A DNA stretch of 64,000 nt from Paucibacter sp. PLA-PC-4 (GCF_026241155.1 NZ_JAPFGP010000006.1:62001-126000), one strand, 5' to 3'; positions 31,900-41,307 are shown, numbered from the stretch's first letter. Made by a program: numbers and translations. The notes: generated from the sequence alone by a model not told the origin.

Positions 31900-32885
31900 A
31901 CCACAAGAACCCCTTGATCGGCTACGGCGCGCTGTTCCTGGCTGTCGCCATCCTGCCCTGGCTGGGCGTCTATCCGATCTTCGTGATGAAGGTCATGTGC
32001 TATGCCCTCTTCGCCTGCGCCTTCAATCTGCTGATTGGCTTCACCGGCCTGCTAAGCTTCGGCCATGCCGCCTTTTTAGGCGCGGCCGCTTACGGCGCCG
32101 GTCATGCGCTGAAGGTGTGGGGCCTGCCGGCGCCGCTGGGCCTGCTGTTCGGCGCAGGCGCGGCCGCTGCGGTGGGTCTGGTGTTCGGCCTGCTGGCGAT
32201 CCGCCGCTCCGGCATTTACTTCTCGATGATCACGCTGGCGCTCGCCCAGATGTTGTTCTTCTTCTTTCTTCAGGCGCCCTTCACCGGTGGCGAGGATGGA
32301 CTGCAGTCGGTGCCGCGCGGCAGTTTTTTCGGCATTGACCTGAGCAGCGACCTGAGCCTGTACTACGTCGTGCTGGCGATTTTCGGCGCGGGCTTCTGGT
32401 TGATCTACCGAACCGTGCATTCGCCCTTTGGCCAGGTGCTGACCTCGATCCGTGAGAACGAGGCACGCGCCACCTCACTGGGCTACGACGTCGATCGCTT
32501 CAAGCTGGTGGCCTTCGTGCTATCGGCCGCGCTGGCCGGCTTGGCCGGCGCCACCAAGACCCTGGTGCTGGGCTTTGCGACCCTGACCGATGCGATCTGG
32601 ACCACCTCGGGCCTGGTGATCCTGATGACCCTGGTCGGCGGCATGGGCACCATGATCGGCCCCATCGTCGGCGCGCTGATCATCATCGCGCTGGAGAACA
32701 AGATCGGCGACGCCGGCAAAGCCCTGGCCGAGATCACCGGCATCAACTGGTTCAACGGCCTGGGCGAGTCTGTCAGCCTGGTCACCGGCCTGATCTTCAT
32801 CATCTGCGTGCTCGCCTTCAGGCGCGGCGTGGTGGGCGAGGCGCTGGCGCTGTGGGACAAGCTCAGGGCGCGCGCCAGCACCTAG
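31896..32885 (+). CDS. Branched-chain-type ABC transporter permease (LivM-like)
   Basis: 329 residues, the second permease. Motifs are [45 protein letters not shown] and [20 protein letters not shown], matching LivM. It starts with ATGA overlap to the livH-like stop. It ends in TAG sharing bases with the stop codon of the convergent YebC-type gene (CTAG). Confidence 0.92.
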   Translation: MNHKNPLIGYGALFLAVAILPWLGVYPIFVMKVMCYALFACAFNLLIGFTGLLSFGHAAFLGAAAYGAGHALKVWGLPAPLGLLFGAGAAAAVGLVFGLLAIRRSGIYFSMITLALAQMLFFFFLQAPFTGGEDGLQSVPRGSFFGIDLSSDLSLYYVVLAIFGAGFWLIYRTVHSPFGQVLTSIRENEARATSLGYDVDRFKLVAFVLSAALAGLAGATKTLVLGFATLTDAIWTTSGLVILMTLVGGMGTMIGPIVGALIIIALENKIGDAGKALAEITGINWFNGLGESVSLVTGLIFIICVLAFRRGVVGEALALWDKLRARAST

Positions 32886-33589
32886 CCGGCCAAGCCGACG
32901 TAGACCTCTTGCACATCATCGTGCGCGTCGATGGCGGCCAGAAAGGCCTCCACCTCTTCGAGCTCGGCCGCGCCAAGACCCGCCACCGGATTCTTGGGCC
33001 GGTAGCCCAGCTTGGCCGAGAGGACGTTGAAGCCATGGGCCGGTAGCGCCTTGACGACCACATCGAGATCGGCCGGCTCGCTGATGAACAGGGTCTGGCC
33101 CTCTTCCTCGCCCGGCTCGAAGTCCTGAGCGCCAGCCTCGATCGCGGCCAGTTCCGCATCGGCGCCGGCGGCGGCCGGCGCGCCCTCGATCAGGCCCACA
33201 TGGTCGAAATCCCATGACACCGAGCCGGCGGCGCCCAGCTGGCCCTTGCGGAACAGCACGCGGATCTCAGACACGGTGCGGTTGACGTTGTCGGTCAGGC
33301 ACTCGACGATCAGCGGCACTCGGTGCGGCGTGAAGCCCTCATAGGTGACGCGCTCGAACTGCACCGCCTCGCCCAGCAGGCCGGCGCCCTTCTTGATCGC
33401 GCGCTCTAGGGTCTCGCGCGGCATCGAGGCCTTCTTGGCCTGCTCGACCACCATGCGCAGCCGCGCGTTCATGTCTGGATCGGCCCCGCCTCGCGCGGCC
33501 TGCATGATTTCCTTGGACAGCTTGGTGAAGATGCGGCCCTTGGCATTGGCGGCCAGGTCCTTGTGTTTGGCTTTCCACTGTGCGCCCAT
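32882..33589 (-). CDS. YebC/PmpR-family DNA-binding regulatory protein
   Basis: 235 residues from the ATG at 33589, with AAGGAGCAGCC upstream. The family opening [21 protein letters not shown] and the later block [37 protein letters not shown] are diagnostic. These proteins bind DNA and, in recent work, act as translation factors for proline-rich stretches. They often lie near ruvC; here there is none. The longer frame from 33655 is ignored. Confidence 0.95.
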   Translation of the reverse strand: MGAQWKAKHKDLAANAKGRIFTKLSKEIMQAARGGADPDMNARLRMVVEQAKKASMPRETLERAIKKGAGLLGEAVQFERVTYEGFTPHRVPLIVECLTDNVNRTVSEIRVLFRKGQLGAAGSVSWDFDHVGLIEGAPAAAGADAELAAIEAGAQDFEPGEEEGQTLFISEPADLDVVVKALPAHGFNVLSAKLGYRPKNPVAGLGAAELEEVEAFLAAIDAHDDVQEVYVGLAG

Positions 33590-33667
33590 GACGGCTGCTC
33601 CTTGCTGATCTGCGGGTTGGTGGGGCGGGGTTATACACCCTCGCCGCTGACACACAATGCGCGCACC

Positions 33668-34183
33668 ATGCCCCAGAACGCCCCCAGGCCCTCATCCTTA
33701 CGGATCGAAGCCCTCGCCCACCATCCCGAGGCTGTGCCGACACTGGTGGCCTGGTTCGAGGCCGAGTGGCCGGGCTGGTATTGCACCGGGCGTGGCGATG
33801 CGGCGGCCGACTTGCAGGGCTTCGCACGGCTTGAGGGTCTGCCGTTGGGCCTGATCGCGCTCGATAAACACGGCCGGCTGCTGGGCATCGCGGCGCTGAA
33901 AGCGCAGTCCATTGTCAGCCACGGCCATCTGTCCCCCTGGGCGGCGGTCGGCTGCGTGGACCCGGCGCGACGCGGCCAGGCCATCGGCCTGCAACTGCTG
34001 CGCGGCTTGGAGGCAAGGGCGGCCGCGCAGGGCCTCGAGCATCTTTACTGCGCCACCGGCAGCGCAGACAGCCTGCTGCGGCGCGCTAGCTGGCAGGCCA
34101 TCGAACGCATAGCCCATGAGGGCCAGGCGCTCACGATCTACCGCAAACCGCTTCGCCCAGCTGACACAATGCCGGGGTCATGA
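33668..34183 (+). CDS. GNAT-family N-acetyltransferase
   Basis: 171 residues from the ATG at 33668. It shows the GNAT core: [56 protein letters not shown] with the acetyl-CoA loop, and [17 protein letters not shown]. The acceptor is unknown. It is divergent from the YebC-type gene and overlaps ubiA by four bases (ATGA), so its product may be made together with UbiA. Confidence 0.85.
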   Translation: MPQNAPRPSSLRIEALAHHPEAVPTLVAWFEAEWPGWYCTGRGDAAADLQGFARLEGLPLGLIALDKHGRLLGIAALKAQSIVSHGHLSPWAAVGCVDPARRGQAIGLQLLRGLEARAAAQGLEHLYCATGSADSLLRRASWQAIERIAHEGQALTIYRKPLRPADTMPGS

Positions 34184-35085
34184 GTACCAATGCCCCGTCT
34201 CGCCTGTCGCTGTACCTGGACCTGATCCGCTGGAGCCGCCCCGCCGGCTGGCTGCTGCTGCTGTGGCCCACCTTGTCGGCGTTGTGGATCGCGGCCGATG
34301 GCTGGCCGGGCTGGCATCTGCTGCTGGTGTTCACGCTGGGCACGGTGCTGATGCGTTCGGCCGGCTGCTGCGTCAACGATGTGGCTGACCGCGAATTCGA
34401 CAAGCATGTCAAACGCACCGCCCAGCGCCCGGTCACCAGCGGCGCGGTCTCGGTAAAGGAAGCCCTGCTGCTGGGGGCGGGTCTTGCGCTCGTGGCCTTC
34501 GCGCTGGTGCTGACGAGCAACGCGCCGACCATTGTGCTGTCCTTCGCTGCGCTGGCCGTTGCGCTGGTCTATCCGTATGCCAAGCGACTGGTCGCGATGC
34601 CGCAGGCCGTGCTGGGTGTGGCCTTCAGCTTCGGCATCCCGATGGCCTTCTCGGCCGCGCTGGGCGGCAACAACTGGAGCTGGCCAGCGCTCAGCGGCGC
34701 GGTGCCGCTGTCAGCCTGGGCCTTGCTGGTGGCCAATCTGTTTTGGGTGCTGGCCTATGACACCGAGTACGCGATGGTGGACCGCGACGATGACATCCGC
34801 ATCGGCATCAAGACCTCGGCGCTGACGCTGGGCCGCTTCGATGTGGCCGGCGTGATGGCTTTCTACGCCATCTTTCTGGCCAGCTGGACCTGGCTGGGGC
34901 TGCGCTTCGGCCTGGGCGGGATCTTTCTGCTGGGCGTGGCGGCGGCGGCGGCCCAGGTGCTGTGGCACTACACGCTGATCAAGGACCGCAGCCGCGAGGG
35001 ATGCTTCAAGGCCTTCCGGCAGAACCACTGGCTGGGCTTCGCACTGTTCGCCGGCACGGTGGCCGACCTGGCGCTGCGCGGCTAA
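34180..35085 (+). CDS. ubiA: 4-hydroxybenzoate polyprenyltransferase
   Basis: 301 residues with about eight membrane helices. The two prenyl-diphosphate/magnesium motifs are [19 protein letters not shown] and [13 protein letters not shown]. UbiA attaches the polyprenyl tail to 4-hydroxybenzoate, the product of UbiC, which is encoded at 46.8 kb. The gene is convergent with selO. Confidence 0.95.
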   Translation: MSTNAPSRLSLYLDLIRWSRPAGWLLLLWPTLSALWIAADGWPGWHLLLVFTLGTVLMRSAGCCVNDVADREFDKHVKRTAQRPVTSGAVSVKEALLLGAGLALVAFALVLTSNAPTIVLSFAALAVALVYPYAKRLVAMPQAVLGVAFSFGIPMAFSAALGGNNWSWPALSGAVPLSAWALLVANLFWVLAYDTEYAMVDRDDDIRIGIKTSALTLGRFDVAGVMAFYAIFLASWTWLGLRFGLGGIFLLGVAAAAAQVLWHYTLIKDRSREGCFKAFRQNHWLGFALFAGTVADLALRG

Positions 35086-35094
35086 GCGGCGCCC

Positions 35095-36570
35095 TCAAGT
35101 CCCGCAAAACGTCCGATACCCTGCAGTCAAGGCCGCCGGCGCCGGTTCGGCATAGCGCTGCAACACTGGGTCGGCGCTGAAGGGCTGGCGCAGCGCGACC
35201 AGCAGCGCTTCGGTCGGCGCCATGTCGCCGCCTTCCGAGGCGGCGGCCAGCGCCTCCTCGACGCGGTGGTTGCGCGCAATCAGGCGCGGGCTGGCCGCGC
35301 GCAGCTGGGCTGGCGTGGCCGTGCAGGCGGCCTGCCAGTGCTGCAGCCAGGCGGACAGCCCCGTGCTGTCGTCGAAAAGCGCATGCACCGCGGCTTCGTT
35401 GCCCTCGCGAGCCTCGGCCAGCGCGCGCCAGGCCAGAGTGAAATCGGCGCCGCCGCGCTGCAGCAGGGCCAGCCAGGCGTCGGCCAGCGCCGCATCGGGC
35501 GCATCCAGGCCTAGCTTGAGCCGCTGGCCCTCGCGCAGCGCCGCCTCGTACCAGGCCGGGAAAGCATCGATGACTTCGCTGACCTGGGCGACGGCCTGCT
35601 CGATCTCAGCCTCCGGGCCGTCCGGATCGACCATGGTCGGCAGCAGCGCCTCAGCCAGCCGGGCCAGGTTCCAGCGGGCAATTGCCGGCTGATTGCCGTA
35701 CGCATAGCGTCCTTGCTGGTCGATCGAGCTGAAGCGGGTGGCCGGGTCGTAGCGCTCCATGAAGGCGCAGGGCCCGTAGTCGATGGTCTCGCCCGAGATC
35801 GACATATTGTCGGTATTCATCACCCCGTGAATGAAGCCCAGATTCATCCACTGCGCGATCAACCGCGCTTGGCGCCGCGCCACCGCACCCAGCAGGGCCA
35901 GGGCCGGCACCGGCGCATCGGCCAGCTCCGCATCGTGGCGGGCCAGTGCGTAGGCCAGCAGGCGGCGCAGCGAATCGATATCGCCGCGCGCCGAGAAGTA
36001 CTCAAACGTGCCGACGCGAAGATGGCTGGCAGCCACCCGGGTCAGCACTGCGCCGGGCAGCGGCTGCTCACGCCGCACCATCGTGCCGGTGGCCACCACG
36101 GCCAACGCCCGGGTGCTGGGCACGCCCAGGGCATGCATGACCTCGCCGATCAGCAACTCGCGCAGCATCGGCCCGACGGCGGCCCGGCCATCGCCGTTGC
36201 GCGAGAAGGGCGTGCGGCCCGAGCCCTTGAAGGCCAGGTCGCGGCGCCGACCGTCGCGGTCGATCAGCTCGCCGATCAGCAGCGCCCGGCCGTCGCCCAG
36301 GCTCGGCGAGAAGCCGCCGAACTGGTGACCGGCATAGGCCTGAGCGATCGGCTGAGCGCCGACAGGCAGGGTGTTGCCGGAAAACAGCGCGGCAGCCTGC
36401 TCGGCAGCCAGCTGCGGCAGGCCCAGCTCATCGCCCAGCGCCTGGTTCATGTAGAGCAGACGCGGTGCCGGCGCGGGCTCCGGCCGGGCGGCCGCATAAA
36501 AGGCGGGGCCCTCGAGCTCGCGTGCATAGCTGTTGTCGAAAGCAAAAGTGGGGAGCGGCGTCATCGTCAT
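35095..36570 (-). CDS. selO: Protein adenylyltransferase SelO (YdiU family)
   Basis: 491 residues, matching the SelO pseudokinase-like fold. Blocks are AGHQFGGFSPSLGDGRALLIGE, DLAFKGSGRTPFSRNGDGRAAVGPMLRE and NTDNMSISGETIDYGPCAFM. SelO transfers AMP to proteins. The C-terminal end reads FCGT, with a normal cysteine codon where some members use selenocysteine. It is divergent from the zinc operon, with the Zur-like palindrome in the 142-base gap between them. Confidence 0.93.
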   Translation of the reverse strand: MTMTPLPTFAFDNSYARELEGPAFYAAARPEPAPAPRLLYMNQALGDELGLPQLAAEQAAALFSGNTLPVGAQPIAQAYAGHQFGGFSPSLGDGRALLIGELIDRDGRRRDLAFKGSGRTPFSRNGDGRAAVGPMLRELLIGEVMHALGVPSTRALAVVATGTMVRREQPLPGAVLTRVAASHLRVGTFEYFSARGDIDSLRRLLAYALARHDAELADAPVPALALLGAVARRQARLIAQWMNLGFIHGVMNTDNMSISGETIDYGPCAFMERYDPATRFSSIDQQGRYAYGNQPAIARWNLARLAEALLPTMVDPDGPEAEIEQAVAQVSEVIDAFPAWYEAALREGQRLKLGLDAPDAALADAWLALLQRGGADFTLAWRALAEAREGNEAAVHALFDDSTGLSAWLQHWQAACTATPAQLRAASPRLIARNHRVEEALAAASEGGDMAPTEALLVALRQPFSADPVLQRYAEPAPAALTAGYRTFCGT

Positions 36571-36662
36571 GGTGCGCAGCTTGCCAGTTCCGGCCTGCGC
36601 TGTCGCCGACCGCCGCCGATGGCCCCCGTCCCGGACGGGTCGCAGAATCCATAATCACATAG

Positions 36663-36687
36663 AACGTTATACTGTTACAGTAACGTT
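36663..36687. promoter_or_regulatory. Nested palindrome, candidate Zur operator
   Basis: Two 7-base arms AACGTTA (36663-36669) and TAACGTT (36681-36687) face each other; inside lies GTTACAGTAAC (36674-36684), a perfect 11-base palindrome. AACGTTAT also repeats directly at a 20-base spacing. The site is 25-50 bases before the first gene of a zinc operon that ends with zur. GTTA/TAAC arms resemble known Zur boxes. Binding by Zur is inferred. Confidence 0.55.
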
Positions 36688-36712
36688 ATTACATCTTTGT
36701 AAATCAACATCC

Positions 36713-37984
36713 ATGAACCCTGCAGCTCCCTCCTTCAAGCGCCGGCTAAGCCTGCTGGCCGCGTTGTCCTCCTTGCTGCTGGCCGCCTGCGGCGGCGGCT
36801 CAGGGGACGTCGACGACGATCATGACGAGGGGCTGCGCATCGACAGCGCCGGCCGCCTGGCCCTGATTGAGGCCAACTCGCCCAGCCTGCGCCTGTACGA
36901 GCTGGACAGCGCCAGTGTGCTGAGCAGCTTCGCGCTGGCCAACACGCCCTCGGCCGTGCTGGCCAGCCCCAGTTACCGTCATGCACTGGCGGTGCAGCGG
37001 ACCCAGGACCTGGTGCAAATCGCCGATGGTGGCCTGTGGCAGGAGGACCATGTGGACCATCTGCACGACTACAAGCAGGCACCCAAGCTGCTCGCCGCCC
37101 GCATCAGCGGCGCGCGTCCAACCCATTACGAGGTGCATGAGGGCCGCGCCGCCTTCTTTATGGACGGGGTCGCGGCCGAGAACCGCAGCGCCCAGGTCCA
37201 GGTCTTCAACGAGGCCGCCATCGCCAGCGGCACGCCCGAGTCCAGCCTGAGCCTGCCGCTGGCCATGCACGGCACGGCCGAGCCGCGCGGCATGTTCCTG
37301 CTGAGCACCTGGCGCGCCGCCGACGCCACCTCCACCCTGCCCAGCCATGTCGAGCTCTACCGCCGCAGCGGCAGCAGTTGGCAGTTCGTGCAGCGCTTCG
37401 ACACCCCCTGCCCCGATCTACACGGCAGCTTCTCGAACAAGGACCACACTGCCTTCGGTTGCAGCGACGGCGTGCTGCTGGTGACGCAAAGCGGCGAGAG
37501 TTTTACGGCCCGCAAGCTGCCCAACCCGGCCGATATGCCGGCCAACGCCCGCATCGGCACCGTGATCGGCCACAGCCACCTGACCTCCCTGGTGGGCCTG
37601 GCCTCACCGGGCCTGGTCTACGAGATCGACCCGGTGGCCGGCAGCCTCAAGAAAATCGCGTGGGCCGAGGGCCGCACGCGTCGCGCCCACGCATTCGACC
37701 GCCAGGGCGGCAAGCTGATGCTGCTGGACGATCTGGGCACCCTGCACCTGCTCGACGCGCGCCAGCAGTGGGCCCCGATCAAGCGCCTGGCCGCCGTGCC
37801 GGCCATGCCCACGGCCGCGCCCTTCCCGGCCATCGCCACCAGCCAGGCTCGCGACGAGGCCTGGATCTCCGACCCGCTGGGCCGCCAGTTGCTGCCCGTA
37901 GACACCGCCGGCGCCACGCTGCGCCCGGCCCTGAAGCTGGACTTCGCGCCCGCCGGCCTGGCCTGGCTGGGTATCCAACGCTAA
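36713..37984 (+). CDS. AztD-like periplasmic zinc chaperone (beta-propeller lipoprotein)
   Basis: 423 residues from the ATG at 36713. It begins with a lipobox (LLLAAC, C26) and a His/Asp-rich N terminus (DVDDDHDEG). The propeller repeats end in strands such as RLALIEANSPSLRLYEL. EDHVDHLHDY looks like a metal site, and two cysteines in CPDLHG and FGCSDGVLL match a feature I recall from AztD proteins. AztD hands zinc to the binding protein AztC/ZnuA in the periplasm. It heads the zinc operon, supporting the assignment. Assignment to AztD is by memory of the family. Confidence 0.78.
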   Translation: MNPAAPSFKRRLSLLAALSSLLLAACGGGSGDVDDDHDEGLRIDSAGRLALIEANSPSLRLYELDSASVLSSFALANTPSAVLASPSYRHALAVQRTQDLVQIADGGLWQEDHVDHLHDYKQAPKLLAARISGARPTHYEVHEGRAAFFMDGVAAENRSAQVQVFNEAAIASGTPESSLSLPLAMHGTAEPRGMFLLSTWRAADATSTLPSHVELYRRSGSSWQFVQRFDTPCPDLHGSFSNKDHTAFGCSDGVLLVTQSGESFTARKLPNPADMPANARIGTVIGHSHLTSLVGLASPGLVYEIDPVAGSLKKIAWAEGRTRRAHAFDRQGGKLMLLDDLGTLHLLDARQQWAPIKRLAAVPAMPTAAPFPAIATSQARDEAWISDPLGRQLLPVDTAGATLRPALKLDFAPAGLAWLGIQR

Positions 37985-38002
37985 ACCAACCAAGTCGATC
38001 CC

Positions 38003-39160
38003 ATGAAACTCAAACTCCTGACCCTGGCACTTGCCACCCCGCTATTGGCCAACGCCCAGGCCCAGCAGAGCAAGTCCGATGCGCTGCAGTGGGGGCTGGT
38101 ACTCGATGTCGGTGCGGCTTCGCGCGAGCTGGCCCTGGGTGCGCGGCCCCAGGGCGCCCACCTGGGCGGGCTGGAGCTGGGTGTGGCCGGCAATCTGGGC
38201 GAGCACTTCGCCGGCCGCGCTACGCTGGCCGCACACAGCCACAGCCATGAGGGCAAGAAGAAAATTGAGTCCGAGCTGGAGGAGGCCTGGGTCGAGACCC
38301 GCAGCCTGCCGGCCGGGCTGCAGCTGCGCGGTGGTCGCATGCTGGCCCAGCTGGGCTATCTGAACGAGCAGCATCCCCATGCGGATGATTTCAGCGAGCG
38401 GCCGCTGCTCTACCGCAGCTTTCTTGGCGGCCACTATTTCGACAACGGCCTGCGCCTGTCATGGACGGCACCGACCGCGCTGTACTGGCGCAGCGGCATC
38501 GAGCTGCTGAGCGGCCGCGAGCTCAACCCGGATGCCGAGGGCGCCCGCCCCAGCATCGCCGCCTGGGCCGCCAACACCAAGCTGGGCGGCGATATCGGCC
38601 ACAGCCAGAGCTGGCAGCTGGGCCTCTCCTATCTGCGCAACAAGGCACCGGGCAGCGGTGCGCATGAGCACGAGCACGAGGACGAGGACGCCCATGAGGA
38701 GGAGGAAGGCCACGACCACGCGCATGGCGCACGCTACCAGGGGCGCCATCTGTGGATCGTCGACGGGGTCTGGAAGTGGTCGCCCGGCGGCAACAACGGC
38801 GTGCAGCAGCTGCGCCTGTCGGGCGAGTTGGCCCAAGTCAGCCGCCTGAACGAGTTCGCCGGTTCCGGCGATAAGCACCGTTCGGCCTATCTGGCCGCGG
38901 TCTGGCGCTTGGCCCCGCAGTGGGAGACCGGGCTGCGGATCGACAGCCTGTCGCTGCGCGAGCCGCATGGCGACCACTTTCACCCGGCCAAGCTGCGCGA
39001 GCAGACCCTGATGCTGGCTTGGAAGCCCTCGCATGCGCAGTCGCTGCGCTTGCAATACAGCCGGCAAGACGATCGTGGCGGCTTCGATGCGGCCATCAAG
39101 CGCTCAGTGCAGCTGCAATACATCGTCAGCTTCGGAGCCCATGGTGCGCACAGTTTCTAA
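38003..39160 (+). CDS. Outer-membrane beta-barrel protein with His/Asp/Glu-rich loop
   Basis: 385 residues with a signal peptide (LTLALATPLLANAQAQ). Alternating strands and an aromatic C terminus fit a porin-like barrel; no TonB plug domain is visible. A family block LEEAWVETRSL and LAQLGYLNEQHPHADDFSERPLLYRSFLGG recalls zinc-regulated outer-membrane proteins. A loop near residues 220-242 is packed with His, Asp and Glu, likely binding Zn2+. It lies between the AztD-like and ZnuA genes, and its 3' end overlaps znuA by 20 bases. It probably moves or traps zinc at the outer membrane. Confidence 0.75.
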   Translation: MKLKLLTLALATPLLANAQAQQSKSDALQWGLVLDVGAASRELALGARPQGAHLGGLELGVAGNLGEHFAGRATLAAHSHSHEGKKKIESELEEAWVETRSLPAGLQLRGGRMLAQLGYLNEQHPHADDFSERPLLYRSFLGGHYFDNGLRLSWTAPTALYWRSGIELLSGRELNPDAEGARPSIAAWAANTKLGGDIGHSQSWQLGLSYLRNKAPGSGAHEHEHEDEDAHEEEEGHDHAHGARYQGRHLWIVDGVWKWSPGGNNGVQQLRLSGELAQVSRLNEFAGSGDKHRSAYLAAVWRLAPQWETGLRIDSLSLREPHGDHFHPAKLREQTLMLAWKPSHAQSLRLQYSRQDDRGGFDAAIKRSVQLQYIVSFGAHGAHSF

Positions 39161-40046
39161 GCTGGCCGGCCTGCTGATCAGTGCCTGCGTAGTCCTGCCG
39201 GCCCAGGCGCTGGAGGTCTTCAGCTGCGAGCCCGAATGGGCGGCGCTGACCCGCGAACTGGCGCCCGAGGCCCGCGTCACCAGCGCCACCCATGCGTTGC
39301 AGGACCCCCACAATATCGAGGCCCGCCCGGCCTTGATCGCGGCACTGCGCCGTGCTGATCTGGCCATCTGCACCGGGGCCTCGTTGGAGGCCGGCTGGCT
39401 GCCGATGCTGCTAGCCCGCGCCAGCAATGCCCGGGTGCAGGACGGCAAGCCCGGCATGTTCTATGTCGAGGACGTGGTCGAGCTGATCGACAAGCGCAGC
39501 GCAGTGGGCTTCAACGAAGGCCATGTGCATGCCGAGGGCAACCCGCATCTGCAACTGGATCCCCGGCGCCTGCTGAGCGTAGCGGCGGCGCTTGCCGAGC
39601 GCTTGGCGATGCTGGATGCGCCACGCGCCGCCCAGATCCGCCAGCGCCACGCTGCCTGGGCGGCCGACTGGCAGCGCCGCATCCCGGCATGGGAGCAGCG
39701 CGCCGCGCCGCTACAGGGCCGGGCCGTGGTCGGTCAGCACAGCACCTACGCCTACCTCTGGCTGTGGCTGAAGCTCAGGCAGATCGCCGACCTGGAGCCC
39801 AAGCCGGGGGTGCCGCCCACGATGAGCCATCTGCAGCAACTGCAACAGCAAGTGGCGCGTGAAAGGCCGCTGGCCATCGTCACCAGCCTCTACCAGGACG
39901 AAAAGCCCGGCCGCTGGCTGGCCGAGCAGACCAGACTACCGCTGCTGCGTCTGCCGGCTACCGTCACCGACGACGGCCCCGCCGCGACCCTGGCCGGACT
40001 GTTCGACGAGCTGCTCGCACAGTTGCTTGCGATCAGCAAGCCCTGA
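39141..40046 (+). CDS. znuA: Zinc-binding ABC transporter solute-binding protein (ZnuA/AztC-like)
   Basis: 301 residues from the ATG at 39141; signal peptide ends near PAQALEV. Metal ligands in family order are H57 (DPHN), H136 (NPHL), H200 (GQHST) and D253/E254 (YQDEK). A short GHVH segment replaces the long His-rich loop of many ZnuA proteins, which fits delivery by an AztD-type chaperone. It overlaps the outer-membrane gene by 20 bases and its stop overlaps the permease ATG. Confidence 0.88.
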   Translation: MVRTVSKLAGLLISACVVLPAQALEVFSCEPEWAALTRELAPEARVTSATHALQDPHNIEARPALIAALRRADLAICTGASLEAGWLPMLLARASNARVQDGKPGMFYVEDVVELIDKRSAVGFNEGHVHAEGNPHLQLDPRRLLSVAAALAERLAMLDAPRAAQIRQRHAAWAADWQRRIPAWEQRAAPLQGRAVVGQHSTYAYLWLWLKLRQIADLEPKPGVPPTMSHLQQLQQQVARERPLAIVTSLYQDEKPGRWLAEQTRLPLLRLPATVTDDGPAATLAGLFDELLAQLLAISKP

Positions 40047-40831
40047 TGCTGCAAGAACTGCCCATCTTGCTGGCGCCGCTGCTGGGCGGCTGGCTGGTGC
40101 TGGCCACCCATCTGCCGCTGGGCCGCCAGGTGCTGGCGCGCGGCATCGTCTTCATCGATCTGGCGATCGCGCAGATGGCCGGTCTGGGTGTACTGGTGGC
40201 CGGCCAGCTCTTGGGCCACGCTGAGCATCCGAACGAGCTGCCCGGCTGGCTCGAGCCGCTGTCCCCCCTGCTGCCCCAGCTCTGCGGCGCCGCAGCGGCC
40301 CTGGCCGGTGCGCTGCTGGTGGCCGGGCTCTCGCGGCTGTGGCCCGAGCGGCGCGAGGCCTTGATCGGCCTGCTCTATATCGCGGCCGCCTCCACCGCCG
40401 TGATCTGGGTCAGCGCTGACCCGCATGGCGCACAAAAGCTCGGCGCCCTGCTGTCCGGCGATGTGCTGTGGGTGGACTGGCCGGCGCTCGTGCCACTGGC
40501 AGGAGCCAGCGCGGTCTATCTGTGCCTGCGCCGGCTGCGGCCCGGCCTGTTGGACAGCGGGCCTGGTTTCTATCCGGCCTTCGCACTGCTGGTCAGCCTC
40601 AGCGTGCCGCTGCTGGGGCTCTACCTGGTGTTCGCCACGCTGATCGTGCCGGCCCTGGTCGCGGCGCGGCGGCTGCCGGCCTGGCTGGCCGCGCTGCTGG
40701 GCGCGGCCGCCTATGCATTGGGCCTGGGCCTGAGCTGGCATCTGGACCTGCCGGCCGGGCCCATGGTGGTGCTCAGCCTCGTGGGCCTGGCCGGCCTGTC
40801 CCTGCTGCGCCCGGCTAAACTGCCCGCATGA
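40046..40831 (+). CDS. znuB: Zinc ABC transporter permease (ABC-3 family, ZnuB-like)
   Basis: 261 residues with about eight membrane segments. Blocks LARGIVFIDLAIAQMAGLGVLVAG, EALIGLLYIAAASTAVIW and LLGLYLVFATLIVPALVA match ZnuB/AztB permeases. It needs an ATPase (ZnuC/AztA), which is not encoded in this operon or elsewhere in the window. Its ATG overlaps the znuA stop and its stop overlaps the zur ATG, so all are tightly coupled. Confidence 0.9.
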   Translation: MLQELPILLAPLLGGWLVLATHLPLGRQVLARGIVFIDLAIAQMAGLGVLVAGQLLGHAEHPNELPGWLEPLSPLLPQLCGAAAALAGALLVAGLSRLWPERREALIGLLYIAAASTAVIWVSADPHGAQKLGALLSGDVLWVDWPALVPLAGASAVYLCLRRLRPGLLDSGPGFYPAFALLVSLSVPLLGLYLVFATLIVPALVAARRLPAWLAALLGAAAYALGLGLSWHLDLPAGPMVVLSLVGLAGLSLLRPAKLPA

Positions 40832-41307
40832 GCAGCAGCGCCACCAAAACCAAGTCCGCCGAAGCGGCACTGGCCCGTCGGCTGGACGAGGCGCGCAGCC
40901 ACTGCGAGGCGCGCGGCGCCCAGCTGACCGAGCAGCGGCGCGAGGTGCTGGAACTGCTGCTGCGCCGGGCCGGCCATGCCAAGGCCTATGACATCCAGGA
41001 AGACATGCAGAGCCGCCATGGCCGGGTCGCACCGACCACGGTCTACCGCGCGCTGGACTTCCTGATCGACCAGCATTTGGTCCACAAGGTCGATACGACC
41101 AACAGCTATGTGGTCTGCGAGCACGGCCACCATGCGCACCCGACGATGATGCTGATCTGCAGCAGCTGCGGCAGCATCCAGGAATGGCAGGCGCCGGGCT
41201 GGTTCGAGGGGCTGAAGGCCGCGCTGCGCGCCGACGCCAGCGGCTTCACGCCGGCAGCAATTGAGATCAAGGGCCGCTGCGCGGCGTGTGCTGCGCCCGC
41301 AGGCTAG
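40828..41307 (+). CDS. zur: Zinc uptake regulator (Fur family)
   Basis: 159 residues. A helix-turn-helix (TEQRREVLELLL, APTTVYRALDFLI) is followed by the Fur-family metal sites: a CEHGHHAH segment, and CxxC pairs C111/C114 and C151/C154 that hold structural zinc. Location at the end of a zinc-uptake operon identifies it as Zur rather than Fur or PerR. It would repress the operon at high zinc, so it likely autoregulates through the palindrome at 36663-36687. Confidence 0.9.
   Translation: MSSSATKTKSAEAALARRLDEARSHCEARGAQLTEQRREVLELLLRRAGHAKAYDIQEDMQSRHGRVAPTTVYRALDFLIDQHLVHKVDTTNSYVVCEHGHHAHPTMMLICSSCGSIQEWQAPGWFEGLKAALRADASGFTPAAIEIKGRCAACAAPAG

Noticed and set aside
35095-35110. Selenocysteine at the end of SelO
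   Set aside because: The C-terminal codon is TGT (cysteine), followed by Gly-Thr and a normal stop, with no in-frame TGA before it.
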